From: JBGPBY01 sp041481485
GTDB lineage: Bacteria > Acidobacteriota > Terriglobia > 20CM-2-55-15
Direction: 5' to 3'
Assembly: GCA_041481485.1 (NCBI GenBank)
Contig: JBGPBY010000219.1
Span: 1-11,559, forward strand
Length of the DNA: 11,559 nucleotides
Shown here: piece after piece, positions 1 through 7,600 of the stretch
Numbering within the stretch: position 1 is the first letter of the stretch
Layout: every line of letters starts with the position of its first letter
The notes under the pieces: generated by a model
Seen by the model: only the letters and a program-made list of their open reading frames with translations
Told to the model about the DNA's origin: nothing
The model's database searches: none
Made by a program: the position numbers and the translations under genes

Positions 1-245
1 CATCACGCACACAATCTTGGCAATGAATTACAGAGTTAGATAAACCTATACAAGACTACTGAAGCTTTCCCCCCAATCAATCTGGCGCCGCCGCCGGATC
101 GCAGGATTTGTGTGCATAATTCAGGTGCCATCGATCCGGATTGACGAAGGCCGCTAGCTTGGCAAGGCCGGTCCGGGCACTGCACAAGCGTGGGAGCTAG
201 TACTTTTCGACTGCCGTCTCGGTCTCTCTGGTTTCACGATGTGCG
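1..245. other. Downstream flank of the operon, no gene seen
   Basis: After the last stop codon I see no complete gene and no intrinsic terminator with a T-tract. An 8-bp inverted repeat (CCGGATCG at 94-101, CGATCCGG at 132-139) has a 30-nt loop and is weak. The operon may continue off the left edge. Confidence 0.4.
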
Positions 246-2120
246 TCAGGCGTGACCGGGATACTGGTCCAGCCACAGGCGAAACATCAGTACTGACCAG
301 AGCTGGTTTGATCGATCGCGTGTGCCCGCCTGATGCTGATTCCAGATCTTTTGAATAAACTTGCTCGAAAGATACGGATCCTGACGATCGAGAATATAAG
401 TCCGTGCATAGTCGCGGATGCCATTCCTGAACCAACTTGCGACTGGAATTCCAAAACCCATTTTGGTTCGATGAACGATATCCCTTGGTAAATCGGGTTC
501 AACGGCTTTCTTGAACAAATATTTGCCGGTGGTTCCGCGCAACTTCAAATTGGACGGCATCGACGCCACCAGTTCCATAAGTCGGTGATCCAACAGAGGG
601 CAACGAACCTCTAAAGAGTTAGCCATGCTGGCTCGATCGACTTTCGTAAGGATGTCGTCCGTCAGATAGGTCTTGATATCCACATATTGGATACGCGACA
701 GGGGATCCGTCGTATCGGCTTTTGCGTAGTACTCGCGGAAAACGTCCGCCGTGTCATAGTCTCGGAGGCTGTTTCGGACATCTCCAGAAAGTATTAACGG
801 CTTGTCCTGGCTACGAAACGTCGACATCGTTTCGAAGTAGCCTTCAATGTGATCGACGGAGAGACTTCGAAATGTTGTTTTGGCCCTCAGAAACTGCGGC
901 GCCCAATCCATTTTGGGGTAAATTGCGCTAAGCGGACCAAAGATCGATCGACGCAAAGTTAATGGCAGGTAACTTCGCGTTCGATTCTCCTGTTGATCCA
1001 TGAAATAGCGGCGGTATCCCGCAAAGCTCTCATCGCCGCCATCTCCACTCAGAGCAACCGTTACTTTCTCGCGAGCTACCTGACTGACGAAGTATGTGGG
1101 CAGAGCAGATGAATCGGAAAAGGGTTCGTCATAGTGCCATGCGAGTTTCTGAATAATATCGATTTTTTCGGGAGTAACGATGCGCTCATGATGTTCTGTC
1201 CGAAGATGTTCTGAAACTTCCTGACCAAAGGGTGACTCGTCGAAGCGCTTGTCGTCAAAACCTATTGTCGCCGTCTTTACCGGTTTATCCAGAAGTTTGC
1301 CCATCATTGCGACAACGCTGGAAGAATCCAGGCCACCGGAAAGGAAAGCACCGAGCGGGACTTCACTCATCAAGCGGGAATCGACAGCTCTTCTAAATTC
1401 GTCCGTGAGACTTTCTCGCCAGGCGTCTTCGGAGCGCGATGGCCCTTCCTGAAAACTCAAATCCCAATACTGCCGCTCTTCGATCTTCCCAGACTGCACT
1501 CGGAGGTAATATCCAGGACGTACTTTGCGAATCGAGCGATAAATCGATTTTGGCGCCGGGACATACCCGAGTGAAACGTAGTCACTTACCGCTTGCTCGT
1601 CAATCGCCAAATCGAGTCCCGGGTGACAGAGAATGGACTTGATTTCAGAGGCAAAGACCAGCTTGTTGCGGTCGACGTAGTAATACAGTGGCTTCTTGCC
1701 GACGCGATCGCGGGCAAGAATCATGGTCCGATTGCTTTCATCCCACAACGCGAATGCAAACATTCCATCCAGTCGTTCGACAAAGCTATCTGGATAACTC
1801 TCATACAGGTGCACGATGGTCTCAGTGTCACTGCGCGTGCGAAAAGTATGATTGTGTTCGAGGTTCTTCTTCAACTCGGCATAGTTATAGATCTCGCCGT
1901 TGAAGGTGATCCACACCGTTCCGTCCTCATTCGAAAGAGGTTGCTGACCTGAACTTAGATCAATGATGCTCAACCGTCGATGTCCCAGCGCCACTGACCG
2001 GCCCAAATGAATTCCGCCCTCATCTGGACCCCGATGACGCAGAATATCGGACATTTCCCGAATCCGTCGTTCCATTACTGGGGCTCCATCGAAATACACG
2101 AAGCCGCTAATGCCGCACAT
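246..2120 (-). CDS. Glutamine-dependent asparagine synthase family amidotransferase (XrtA/EPS-type)
   Basis: This 624-residue protein is a complete two-domain AsnB-type enzyme. The N-terminal glutaminase (Ntn) domain begins MCGISGF, giving the catalytic Cys2. It keeps the glutamine-binding residues at the same numbers as E. coli AsnB: R49 (in HRRL), N74 and E76 (in FNGEIYNY) and D98. The C-terminal synthetase domain has the PP-loop SGGLDSS at 261-267, SGDGGDE at 358-364 and a lysine at 553 in the RxKxGF motif that aligns with the catalytic lysine of AsnB. The start is fixed by the need for Cys at position 2. It overlaps the upstream deacetylase gene by 14 nt, and I see only a weak Shine-Dalgarno (GGTG), so translation is probably coupled. 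Length and context match the exosortase A-associated amidotransferase 1 family (TIGR03108). The likely role is ATP-dependent amidation of a sugar acid or peptide group on an exopolysaccharide precursor in the cytoplasm. The actual acceptor is unknown, and free-asparagine synthesis cannot be excluded. Confidence 0.93.
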   Translation of the reverse strand: MCGISGFVYFDGAPVMERRIREMSDILRHRGPDEGGIHLGRSVALGHRRLSIIDLSSGQQPLSNEDGTVWITFNGEIYNYAELKKNLEHNHTFRTRSDTETIVHLYESYPDSFVERLDGMFAFALWDESNRTMILARDRVGKKPLYYYVDRNKLVFASEIKSILCHPGLDLAIDEQAVSDYVSLGYVPAPKSIYRSIRKVRPGYYLRVQSGKIEERQYWDLSFQEGPSRSEDAWRESLTDEFRRAVDSRLMSEVPLGAFLSGGLDSSSVVAMMGKLLDKPVKTATIGFDDKRFDESPFGQEVSEHLRTEHHERIVTPEKIDIIQKLAWHYDEPFSDSSALPTYFVSQVAREKVTVALSGDGGDESFAGYRRYFMDQQENRTRSYLPLTLRRSIFGPLSAIYPKMDWAPQFLRAKTTFRSLSVDHIEGYFETMSTFRSQDKPLILSGDVRNSLRDYDTADVFREYYAKADTTDPLSRIQYVDIKTYLTDDILTKVDRASMANSLEVRCPLLDHRLMELVASMPSNLKLRGTTGKYLFKKAVEPDLPRDIVHRTKMGFGIPVASWFRNGIRDYARTYILDRQDPYLSSKFIQKIWNQHQAGTRDRSNQLWSVLMFRLWLDQYPGHA

Positions 2121-3138
2121 TCACCAATCCGTGCCTTTGCAGGAAAAAATTTGCGCGAAATAACTCGATGTCCGATTGCCACGGGGCACCACGCTTCAAT
2201 TCAAATGGATCGGCTTGCGCGCAGTTATAACCTGGTTCACAGGTCACAGCAAAGGTATAGCCACATTCCCGAAGAGCATCCTTCACTGTGCTGTTGTAGT
2301 CGGAAGCCCGGCCGTTTGGATAGGCAAATGATTCTACCGGCGCGCCCAACTGTTTAGATAGCTGACGTTTTGATTCGAAGAGTTCTCTGGTGAGTTCTTC
2401 TTGTGGAACACGGGAAAGTATTGGGTGCGTTACCGTATGAGAGCCGAATCGAATACCTGCACGGTGCATTTCGCCAATCTGATCCCAAGTCAGCATCCGA
2501 TCCTCTTGCTGAGGTGGGCGATTCGGCGTCAAGGCTTGCTCAACTTCCTCTACAAATTCCAGGCGGGAAATGCCATAAAGTTTTTTGGCATGATCCAAAG
2601 TTAGCTTGAGAGCATGGTGTCGACTTTCTGAATTGTCCAGCACGAGTTCGTTCACGGCTATGCCTTTTAGGTGCAGGTGCGATGCCGATGTATGGCGAAA
2701 TGCATCGAATATTCTGTCGTGCCACAGTGTTTCGCCGGTTCCGATAGCGCCGGTGGCAACAAATATTGTTGCGGGCAATTCGTATTTCTTCAATATCGGG
2801 AACGCGTTTTCGTAGTTATCCCTATATCCGTCATCGAACGTAATCGCGACGGCACGATCCGGAATATCACCATGCCGGCTCCGTACGACTAACTCGTCGA
2901 GATGCATAACACGATAATTCCGATGAAGAAATTCAGCATACCGTTCAAAGATAATGGGATGAACAGGTTCAAAGTATGGATGGGGATCTGGAGATACTTT
3001 GTGGAACGCTAGAATCTGGAACCGTCTGCTGAATCGGCTCCTGACGCTGCGACCATTTCGGTAAAACCCTTCCATGACCCTATTGGCAATGTTGTCAATG
3101 TCCAAACGGACTGCGATTCTTGCCAATGAGTGCAGCAT
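2107..3138 (-). CDS. Polysaccharide deacetylase (NodB homology domain, CE4)
   Basis: The 343-residue protein carries a NodB-type carbohydrate esterase 4 domain. Motif 1 is TFDDGY at 100-105 (catalytic-base and metal aspartates D102/D103). Motif 2 is SHTVTHP at 233-239 (metal ligands H234 and H238). A motif-3-like FAYPNG lies at 271-276. HKVSP near residue 46 is a common N-terminal marker of this family. There is no clear signal peptide, so the enzyme is probably cytoplasmic or membrane-peripheral and may act on lipid-linked sugars before export. In exosortase A polysaccharide loci a deacetylase of this type (TIGR03006) recurs beside the glycosyltransferase and amidotransferase found here. The ATG at 3138 lies 1 nt after the stop of the upstream AsnB-like gene, with no convincing ribosome site, which points to translational coupling. 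Hydrolysis of N- or O-acetyl groups on a glycan is well supported; the exact substrate is not. Confidence 0.92.
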   Translation of the reverse strand: MLHSLARIAVRLDIDNIANRVMEGFYRNGRSVRSRFSRRFQILAFHKVSPDPHPYFEPVHPIIFERYAEFLHRNYRVMHLDELVVRSRHGDIPDRAVAITFDDGYRDNYENAFPILKKYELPATIFVATGAIGTGETLWHDRIFDAFRHTSASHLHLKGIAVNELVLDNSESRHHALKLTLDHAKKLYGISRLEFVEEVEQALTPNRPPQQEDRMLTWDQIGEMHRAGIRFGSHTVTHPILSRVPQEELTRELFESKRQLSKQLGAPVESFAYPNGRASDYNSTVKDALRECGYTFAVTCEPGYNCAQADPFELKRGAPWQSDIELFRANFFLQRHGLVNVRH

Positions 3139-3139
3139 G

Positions 3140-4987
3140 TCAGACGAAACTTATCCGCTCTAATTCAGCTCTTTCTGGTACGGAGGCCGGATGATCCCGA
3201 TGAACCACGTGCCACAATTCCAGCATCAAAAACACCCAAAGAATCTCGCCATAGTATCCGCGGTGCTCGGTTTCATATTTGGACCAAATCCATTCAAGAA
3301 GATCGCGGCGAAAATAGCCGCGCTGCCTGCAGCGGGGGCTTCCCAGAACATCGAAAGTGAAGTCGCGGAGGGGCTTATCTTCTCCCACCCAGACCGCATA
3401 CGGAAGCCCAAATCCGTGTTTTTTCTTGGTGAGGATTTCGGGAGGCAAGACCTCCGACATGGCCTTCTTGAAGAGATACCGCAGTTGGGATTTCTTGACT
3501 TTCAACTTGGGGGGCATCGTTCCGGTGAACTCGGCCAGTGTGGGATCCAGGAGAGGATATCGGACCGTCACTCCGGCAAGTTGTGTCATTGGGGTCACTT
3601 TGCGGAGATCATTGTCGGTAATCGTGATCTTCAGATCGAGGTAGAGCCAGCGGTTTAGCTCGTCCTTCGATGGGGCCTCCGAATAGTGACGCCGAGCTGG
3701 CGAATTGAAGTGATGGTCTCCAATTGTCTGCAAGAACTCATTCGAGAACAGGTCCGAAGACGGAACACTCGCCAAGAGAGAATACGATAACAGCCTATCG
3801 GGAAGGCCTATGCTGGAACGTTTGACATATTTCGCGGCTAGACCTGGCGCGAGGCCCTTTCGAATCGCAGGTTCCACGATGCCGCGGCGAAGCCATAAAG
3901 GTAACGAATGGTAGCGTTGAAACAAACGATCGCTGGTATAGCGGGAGTTCCCGCCGAAAAGCTCGTCGCCGCCGTCTCCCGCCAACATGTGTGTGATTCC
4001 ATTTTCGGCAGCGAGGCGAGCGCAAAAGTACGTCGGGATAATGGAAGAATTTCCGAAAGGTTCATCGTATGCGTCTGCAGCTCTATTCAATAGCGATAGG
4101 ATGTCAGCGGGCTTAACAAAATATTCGTGATGGTCTGCGTTGTAACGCGTAGCGGCAATGCGCGCATACTGCATCTCGTTATAGCGGGGATCATCGAATC
4201 CGATGGAAAAGGTTCGAGGGCGCTTTCCCGTCAGTTGACCCACGAGCCCCGCAATCGAGCTACTGTCGGTCCCACCGCTCAGGAAACATCCTAAGGTGCT
4301 GGGCTCGTCGACTCCCTTGATATTCAAAGCAACAGCTGATTGAATTGCGTTTCGAGTTTCGGCTGCCCAGGACTCTTCGGATTTGCTGCCGGCGCTATTC
4401 TCCTCGAATGTCATGTCCCAGTAAGACCGCGTGACTGGCTGGCTGCCTCCGATCCATTGATGTCCCGGTGGCACTCGGAAATACCCTTTATAGATTGTCT
4501 GCGGTGTAGGGATGCACGAGTATTGCAAGTATTCCTGAATCGCGATGAGATTCAGATCGGGTTGCGGTGTCTGAAGCGCAAGCAGCGAACCCAGATCGGT
4601 GGATACCGCGGTGAGTTCCGGGGATTCGGTATAGACCAAGCGTTCGGAACCGAAGTGATCTGTCCATGCCTTCAGTTTTCGCGTGCGGTGGTCGAATAAA
4701 ATCACCGCAAATGTTCCTCTTAAAGTGACGGCAAAATCATCGCCCTGCCTGAGATAAAGTGCGGCGATTTGGGCAGCGGAAGTCTTCTGTTCACGATTCA
4801 AGAGATCGGCGCGGCAGATCAAACTGAGTTCGGGACTGTCGAAGACAAAGGAATCCACCAGGTGATCACCTTCGACTCGCATCGCAAGACCACCACGCGT
4901 CCAGGCTTTGCAGTACTTCAATTGGGACGTTCGTCCCTGTGCCGGAGTTTGTGTGTCGAAGTAATGAACGGCGTGCAGTTCAATCAT
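3140..4987 (-). CDS. AsnB-like synthetase lacking a functional glutaminase site
   Basis: The 615-residue protein has the AsnB two-domain layout, but its N-terminal domain is degenerate. It starts MIELHAVHYF, so there is no Cys2. The HRRL block is not recognisable, the FNGEIYNY block is replaced by a segment around CRADLLNR (59-65), and the D98 equivalent falls on alanine. The fold seems kept, because TFAVILFD (92-99) and DHFGSERLVY (110-119) align with the functional paralogue. The synthetase domain looks intact: PP-loop SGGTDSSS at 237-244, GDGGDELFGG at 337-346, YPLLD at 477-481 and KKHGFG at 522-527 with a lysine at the catalytic position. One local change is LAGDGGDE instead of the paralogue's LSGDGGDE. 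Beta-lactam synthetase and carbapenam synthetase are known AsnB relatives that lost Cys2 and adenylate a carboxylate for attack by an amine other than ammonia, so amide bond formation with a non-glutamine amine is plausible. The start overlaps the glycosyltransferase stop as ATGA. Confidence 0.9.
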   Translation of the reverse strand: MIELHAVHYFDTQTPAQGRTSQLKYCKAWTRGGLAMRVEGDHLVDSFVFDSPELSLICRADLLNREQKTSAAQIAALYLRQGDDFAVTLRGTFAVILFDHRTRKLKAWTDHFGSERLVYTESPELTAVSTDLGSLLALQTPQPDLNLIAIQEYLQYSCIPTPQTIYKGYFRVPPGHQWIGGSQPVTRSYWDMTFEENSAGSKSEESWAAETRNAIQSAVALNIKGVDEPSTLGCFLSGGTDSSSIAGLVGQLTGKRPRTFSIGFDDPRYNEMQYARIAATRYNADHHEYFVKPADILSLLNRAADAYDEPFGNSSIIPTYFCARLAAENGITHMLAGDGGDELFGGNSRYTSDRLFQRYHSLPLWLRRGIVEPAIRKGLAPGLAAKYVKRSSIGLPDRLLSYSLLASVPSSDLFSNEFLQTIGDHHFNSPARRHYSEAPSKDELNRWLYLDLKITITDNDLRKVTPMTQLAGVTVRYPLLDPTLAEFTGTMPPKLKVKKSQLRYLFKKAMSEVLPPEILTKKKHGFGLPYAVWVGEDKPLRDFTFDVLGSPRCRQRGYFRRDLLEWIWSKYETEHRGYYGEILWVFLMLELWHVVHRDHPASVPERAELERISFV

Positions 4988-6222
4988 GAGAGAGACTGGG
5001 ATAGAATTCTGTTGCGAACAAGTCCTGAGCGGATTGGAATCGCACCTGAAACCAAAGACTCCATTGTCTTCTCTAACTCTTGCATATTCGTCGACCAGTC
5101 ACAGTGTGTCTGGAGCTGTTGCCGACAGCATCTAGTCTGCTCCGCAGTCAGTGGCGGACTTCCGAGATAGGCTTCGACAAACTGAACAAAAGATTGCGAG
5201 TCATGGGCCACCGACAATGGAACGTCTTTCAGGTGGAATAGAGCTGCGGCAGCTGCGGGCGAGGCAACTACCGGCAGACCCGCAGCAAGTGCCTCGAGCA
5301 CCTTATTCTGTATGCCCTGAGAGATACGCAATGGTGTGACGCCAACCCGGGCGGCGGCCAAATAGGGCCGAACATCCGGTACCGTACCGGTGACTACCAC
5401 ACCGGGTAACGAGCCGAGCTTCAAAACGCGTGCGTCTGGCCTGCTGCCCACAATTACAAATCGCGCATCGCTAAATTTACGGCGAACATCGGGAAAGATG
5501 TCTCGTGCAAAATAGGTGACCGCGTCAATGTTTGGAAAGTAATCCATCGATCCTGTGAAAACGATATCTCGCGACGCTGCAGAAATCTTGGCGGAACGGT
5601 GGTACTCCAAATCAATGCCGTTATGGACAAAAAGCAGCCTGGTCCTCGCTTCCATCGGCAAGTGGTCGGCCTCTCGAGGAGAAACGAATGCACAGTAATC
5701 GAAAACATTCATCATTTCGATTTCGTATTCCTTGAGCCGGCGAGCCTCATACGAATAAATCCACTTCGCAGGAGGTTTGTTTGCAGTTGCATATTGGCCC
5801 CATTTGCGGGCATCGGAATCGACAAAATCCAGGATTTTGGGAATTCGATTCGAAGATTCCAGATATTGCGCCATCGAGGACGAATACACAAAGATCAGGT
5901 CGAATTGATTTTCGGCCAGCTTCTGACGCACGGCCTTGCTCATGTCACTGTGCGCGAAATGCCCCAAACTCCAAGGGCGGCCGAGAATCATCGAAATGCC
6001 GCCCTTCATTTTCTGCATTGCAGGATTCATGGACAAAATCGTGACGCTGCGGCAATAGCGTCGAAGCTCGTCCGCATACTGGAGATCTTCCGAACGGTCG
6101 CAAAATGCCAGCAAATGGATTTCGTGGCGTTTGCTGAGAAATTTGATCTCGTGATAGGACCGAATCTTGTCGCCCTTGTTTGGGGGATACGGAATTCGGT
6201 GTGCTAAGTAGAGGATCCTCAT
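4984..6222 (-). CDS. GT4-type glycosyltransferase, PEP-CTERM/EPS-associated (TIGR03087-like)
   Basis: The predicted protein is 412 residues from the ATG at 6222. Its N-terminus MRILYLAHRIPYPPNKGDK is the hallmark opening of the TIGR03087 sugar transferases tied to exosortase A polysaccharide loci. This is why I chose 6222 over the in-frame upstream start at 6294, which would overlap the FemAB-like gene by 67 nt. The C-terminal half has a GT-B donor-binding domain: FTGSMDYFPN, IVGSRPDARV, VTGTVPDVRPYL, then NKVLEALAAGLPVVAS, whose glutamate (about residue 310) lies in the nucleotide-sugar-binding region of family GT4. I see no membrane spans. It probably transfers a hexose from an NDP-sugar to a lipid-linked acceptor at the cytoplasmic face. 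The start lies 5 nt after the FemAB-like stop, and its stop overlaps the next start as ATGA, placing it in the middle of the operon. Confidence 0.92.
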   Translation of the reverse strand: MRILYLAHRIPYPPNKGDKIRSYHEIKFLSKRHEIHLLAFCDRSEDLQYADELRRYCRSVTILSMNPAMQKMKGGISMILGRPWSLGHFAHSDMSKAVRQKLAENQFDLIFVYSSSMAQYLESSNRIPKILDFVDSDARKWGQYATANKPPAKWIYSYEARRLKEYEIEMMNVFDYCAFVSPREADHLPMEARTRLLFVHNGIDLEYHRSAKISAASRDIVFTGSMDYFPNIDAVTYFARDIFPDVRRKFSDARFVIVGSRPDARVLKLGSLPGVVVTGTVPDVRPYLAAARVGVTPLRISQGIQNKVLEALAAGLPVVASPAAAAALFHLKDVPLSVAHDSQSFVQFVEAYLGSPPLTAEQTRCCRQQLQTHCDWSTNMQELEKTMESLVSGAIPIRSGLVRNRILSQSLS

Positions 6223-6227
6223 GGACT

Positions 6228-7295
6228 CTAGATCAAATGCTTTGAGACCAAAGGACCGATCCACTGCGTTATGGGCAGTGGCAATTTCCGCCAAAGATGA
6301 ATTCCCATGGAAAACTTCGGATTCAGGGGCGAAGTGTCTGGAAGGCTTTTCTGACGCACCAGGGCATATTGATAGGAAAGGTCGGTCATCGTCATGCCCC
6401 AGCGCTTTTTGAAATCGAACGAGCCGGTTCCCTTCTTGCTCCGCCCAAAGTCAAAAATCCTGTAGCCGTTTTCGCAACCGTATTTGATCAGCATCCAGTA
6501 CATGAAGTTATTTACTGCGAGGCGGTTGTATTCCCGGATGGAACCACCGAAGTACGGCACAACTTCGTCCTTATAGAACAAGGTCCACACTGCGGAAACC
6601 AGCTTGCCTTGCCAATGTACGGAGAAGATTCGGCAATTGCGGCCAAACTCCGCCATGCCATTGGCAAAAAGTTTCTTTGGAAACACCGGCGTCCCAAGCT
6701 CACGGACGCTGCGCGAGTACACGTCGAAGAACTGATCCACTCCAATTTGATTTTCCCGGAATTCGAGCCCGTGTTTGATCCCTTCGCGGACTTCGGCGCG
6801 AGTCTTGCGGGGAATGGCAAGCATGTTTTTCTCCGGATCCGCAAAGAGTTCCTGACGGAAGGTGACATACAGGTCCTTCTTTGCAAGAGAGTCATCGGCG
6901 AGAGGCTGCTGAAAATTTCGAAGCTCCAGAAATTGGGCGTTGGATTCGTTGGCAAGATTGCGGGCACGTTCGAAGATGACGAATGTTACAGATTCAGAAT
7001 TCGAAAGGATGCCGCCATACGCCGCCTGGGGTGTGGAAACCAGCATTCGCCCGAAGAGACGGCTGCGAACAAAGAACAGGGGAAGAACGCCGACGACTTC
7101 GCCCTTCTCATCGCACGCCACGATATGCCGGGGCTCGTGGCCGAAAGTGTTGCCGATGGTGTATTGCCAACTGGAAAGATGGAATGGAGTGCCAAAGGCA
7201 TGCGCTTTTACGTATGCATCCCAGGACTGCCAATCGATCCGGTGACTGATTTCAATCGCCGGATTCGCTACGGATGTTTCAATTTCGAGAGGCAT
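6228..7295 (-). CDS. FemAB-like acyltransferase (GNAT fold), XrtA/PEP-CTERM system-associated
   Basis: This is a FemAB/GNAT-fold protein of 355 residues from the ATG at 7295. The frame stays open to a GTG at 7325, directly after an in-frame TAA, which would add ten residues. Neither start has a clear ribosome site, so I prefer the ATG. Recognisable blocks (numbered from the GTG) are FHLSSWQ (48-54) followed by FGHEPRH, STPQAAYGGI (97-106) and the C-terminal FDFGRSKKGTGSFDFKKRWG (291-310). The last is a very characteristic signature of the exosortase A-linked FemAB family (TIGR03019). Classical FemABX enzymes add amino acids from aminoacyl-tRNA to peptidoglycan precursors. By analogy this protein may attach an aminoacyl group to a glycan intermediate, but the donor is unproven. 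It is the first gene of the five-gene block and follows the palindromic spacer downstream of the antiterminator gene. Confidence 0.9.
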   Translation of the reverse strand: MPLEIETSVANPAIEISHRIDWQSWDAYVKAHAFGTPFHLSSWQYTIGNTFGHEPRHIVACDEKGEVVGVLPLFFVRSRLFGRMLVSTPQAAYGGILSNSESVTFVIFERARNLANESNAQFLELRNFQQPLADDSLAKKDLYVTFRQELFADPEKNMLAIPRKTRAEVREGIKHGLEFRENQIGVDQFFDVYSRSVRELGTPVFPKKLFANGMAEFGRNCRIFSVHWQGKLVSAVWTLFYKDEVVPYFGGSIREYNRLAVNNFMYWMLIKYGCENGYRIFDFGRSKKGTGSFDFKKRWGMTMTDLSYQYALVRQKSLPDTSPLNPKFSMGIHLWRKLPLPITQWIGPLVSKHLI

Positions 7296-7342
7296 GTGAC
7301 AGGTGAATTGGGAACGGGAAATCACTTAGTACAGCATTTCAC

Positions 7343-7360
7343 AAATACGATCACGTATTT
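7343..7360 (-). promoter_or_regulatory. Leader hairpin upstream of the FemAB-like operon
   Basis: A perfect 7-bp stem (AAATACG / CGTATTT) with a 4-nt loop lies 17 nt upstream of the possible GTG start and 47 nt upstream of the preferred ATG of the FemAB-like gene. It is AT-rich, unlike the GC-rich palindromes beside it. On the plus strand five T residues overlap its 3' side, but none form a good terminator tract. It could be a pause, recruitment or translation-control hairpin, though a chance palindrome is possible. Confidence 0.3.
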
Positions 7361-7385
7361 TTGCCCCATCATCCGGCCATGTTCT

Positions 7386-7588
7386 CAGCCGCGTTAGCGG
7401 CGACAGGTCCCTTAGCCACCGGCGTCAGCCGGTGGGATATCAACTCACGAAGAATAGAGTGCCGTCAGGCACGACAGATCCAGCAATTTTCTTGATCTGT
7501 CGCCGCTACGCGGCTTATTTGGTTTTTGAGCATGAATTCCACCGGCTCACGCCGGTGGCTAAGGAACCTGCCGCCGCTTACGCGGCTG
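7386..7588. repeat. 203-bp symmetric nested palindromic element
   Basis: The spacer between the antiterminator and FemAB-like genes is almost filled by one large inverted repeat. Outer arms 7386-7435 and 7539-7588 match at 46 of 50 positions with no gaps. Inner arms 7472-7480 and 7494-7502 are a perfect 9-bp match. Both half-elements are exactly 95 bp around a 13-nt centre. Within it are six small GC-rich hairpins: GCCGC/GCGGC at 7388-7401, 7502-7514 and 7573-7586; CCACCGGC/GCCGGTGG at 7416-7435 and 7539-7558; and GTGCC/GGCAC at 7459-7472. This resembles composite REP-like palindromes known in many genomes, which can be mobilised by transposases in trans. It ends 12 nt from the antiterminator stop codon. 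RNA read through it would be strongly structured on either strand. Confidence 0.85.
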
Positions 7589-7600
7589 GACCACGACTCG

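Noticed and set aside
94..139. Inverted repeat as operon terminator
   Set aside because: Only 8 bp with a 30-nt loop and no T-run downstream on the minus strand.
3140..4987. Lasso-peptide cyclase interpretation of the AsnB-like gene
   Set aside because: No precursor peptide, RRE or B-protein protease is nearby, and the neighbours are polysaccharide genes.
6297..7397. 366-codon plus-strand frame opposite the FemAB-like gene
   Set aside because: It is the antisense shadow of a gene with clear family motifs; its own translation shows no domain, and its length follows from codon bias on the other strand.
7386..7588. CRISPR array or intrinsic terminator interpretation of the spacer
   Set aside because: The units are inverted and symmetric with no uniform spacers, and no T-tract follows any of the hairpins on the minus strand.
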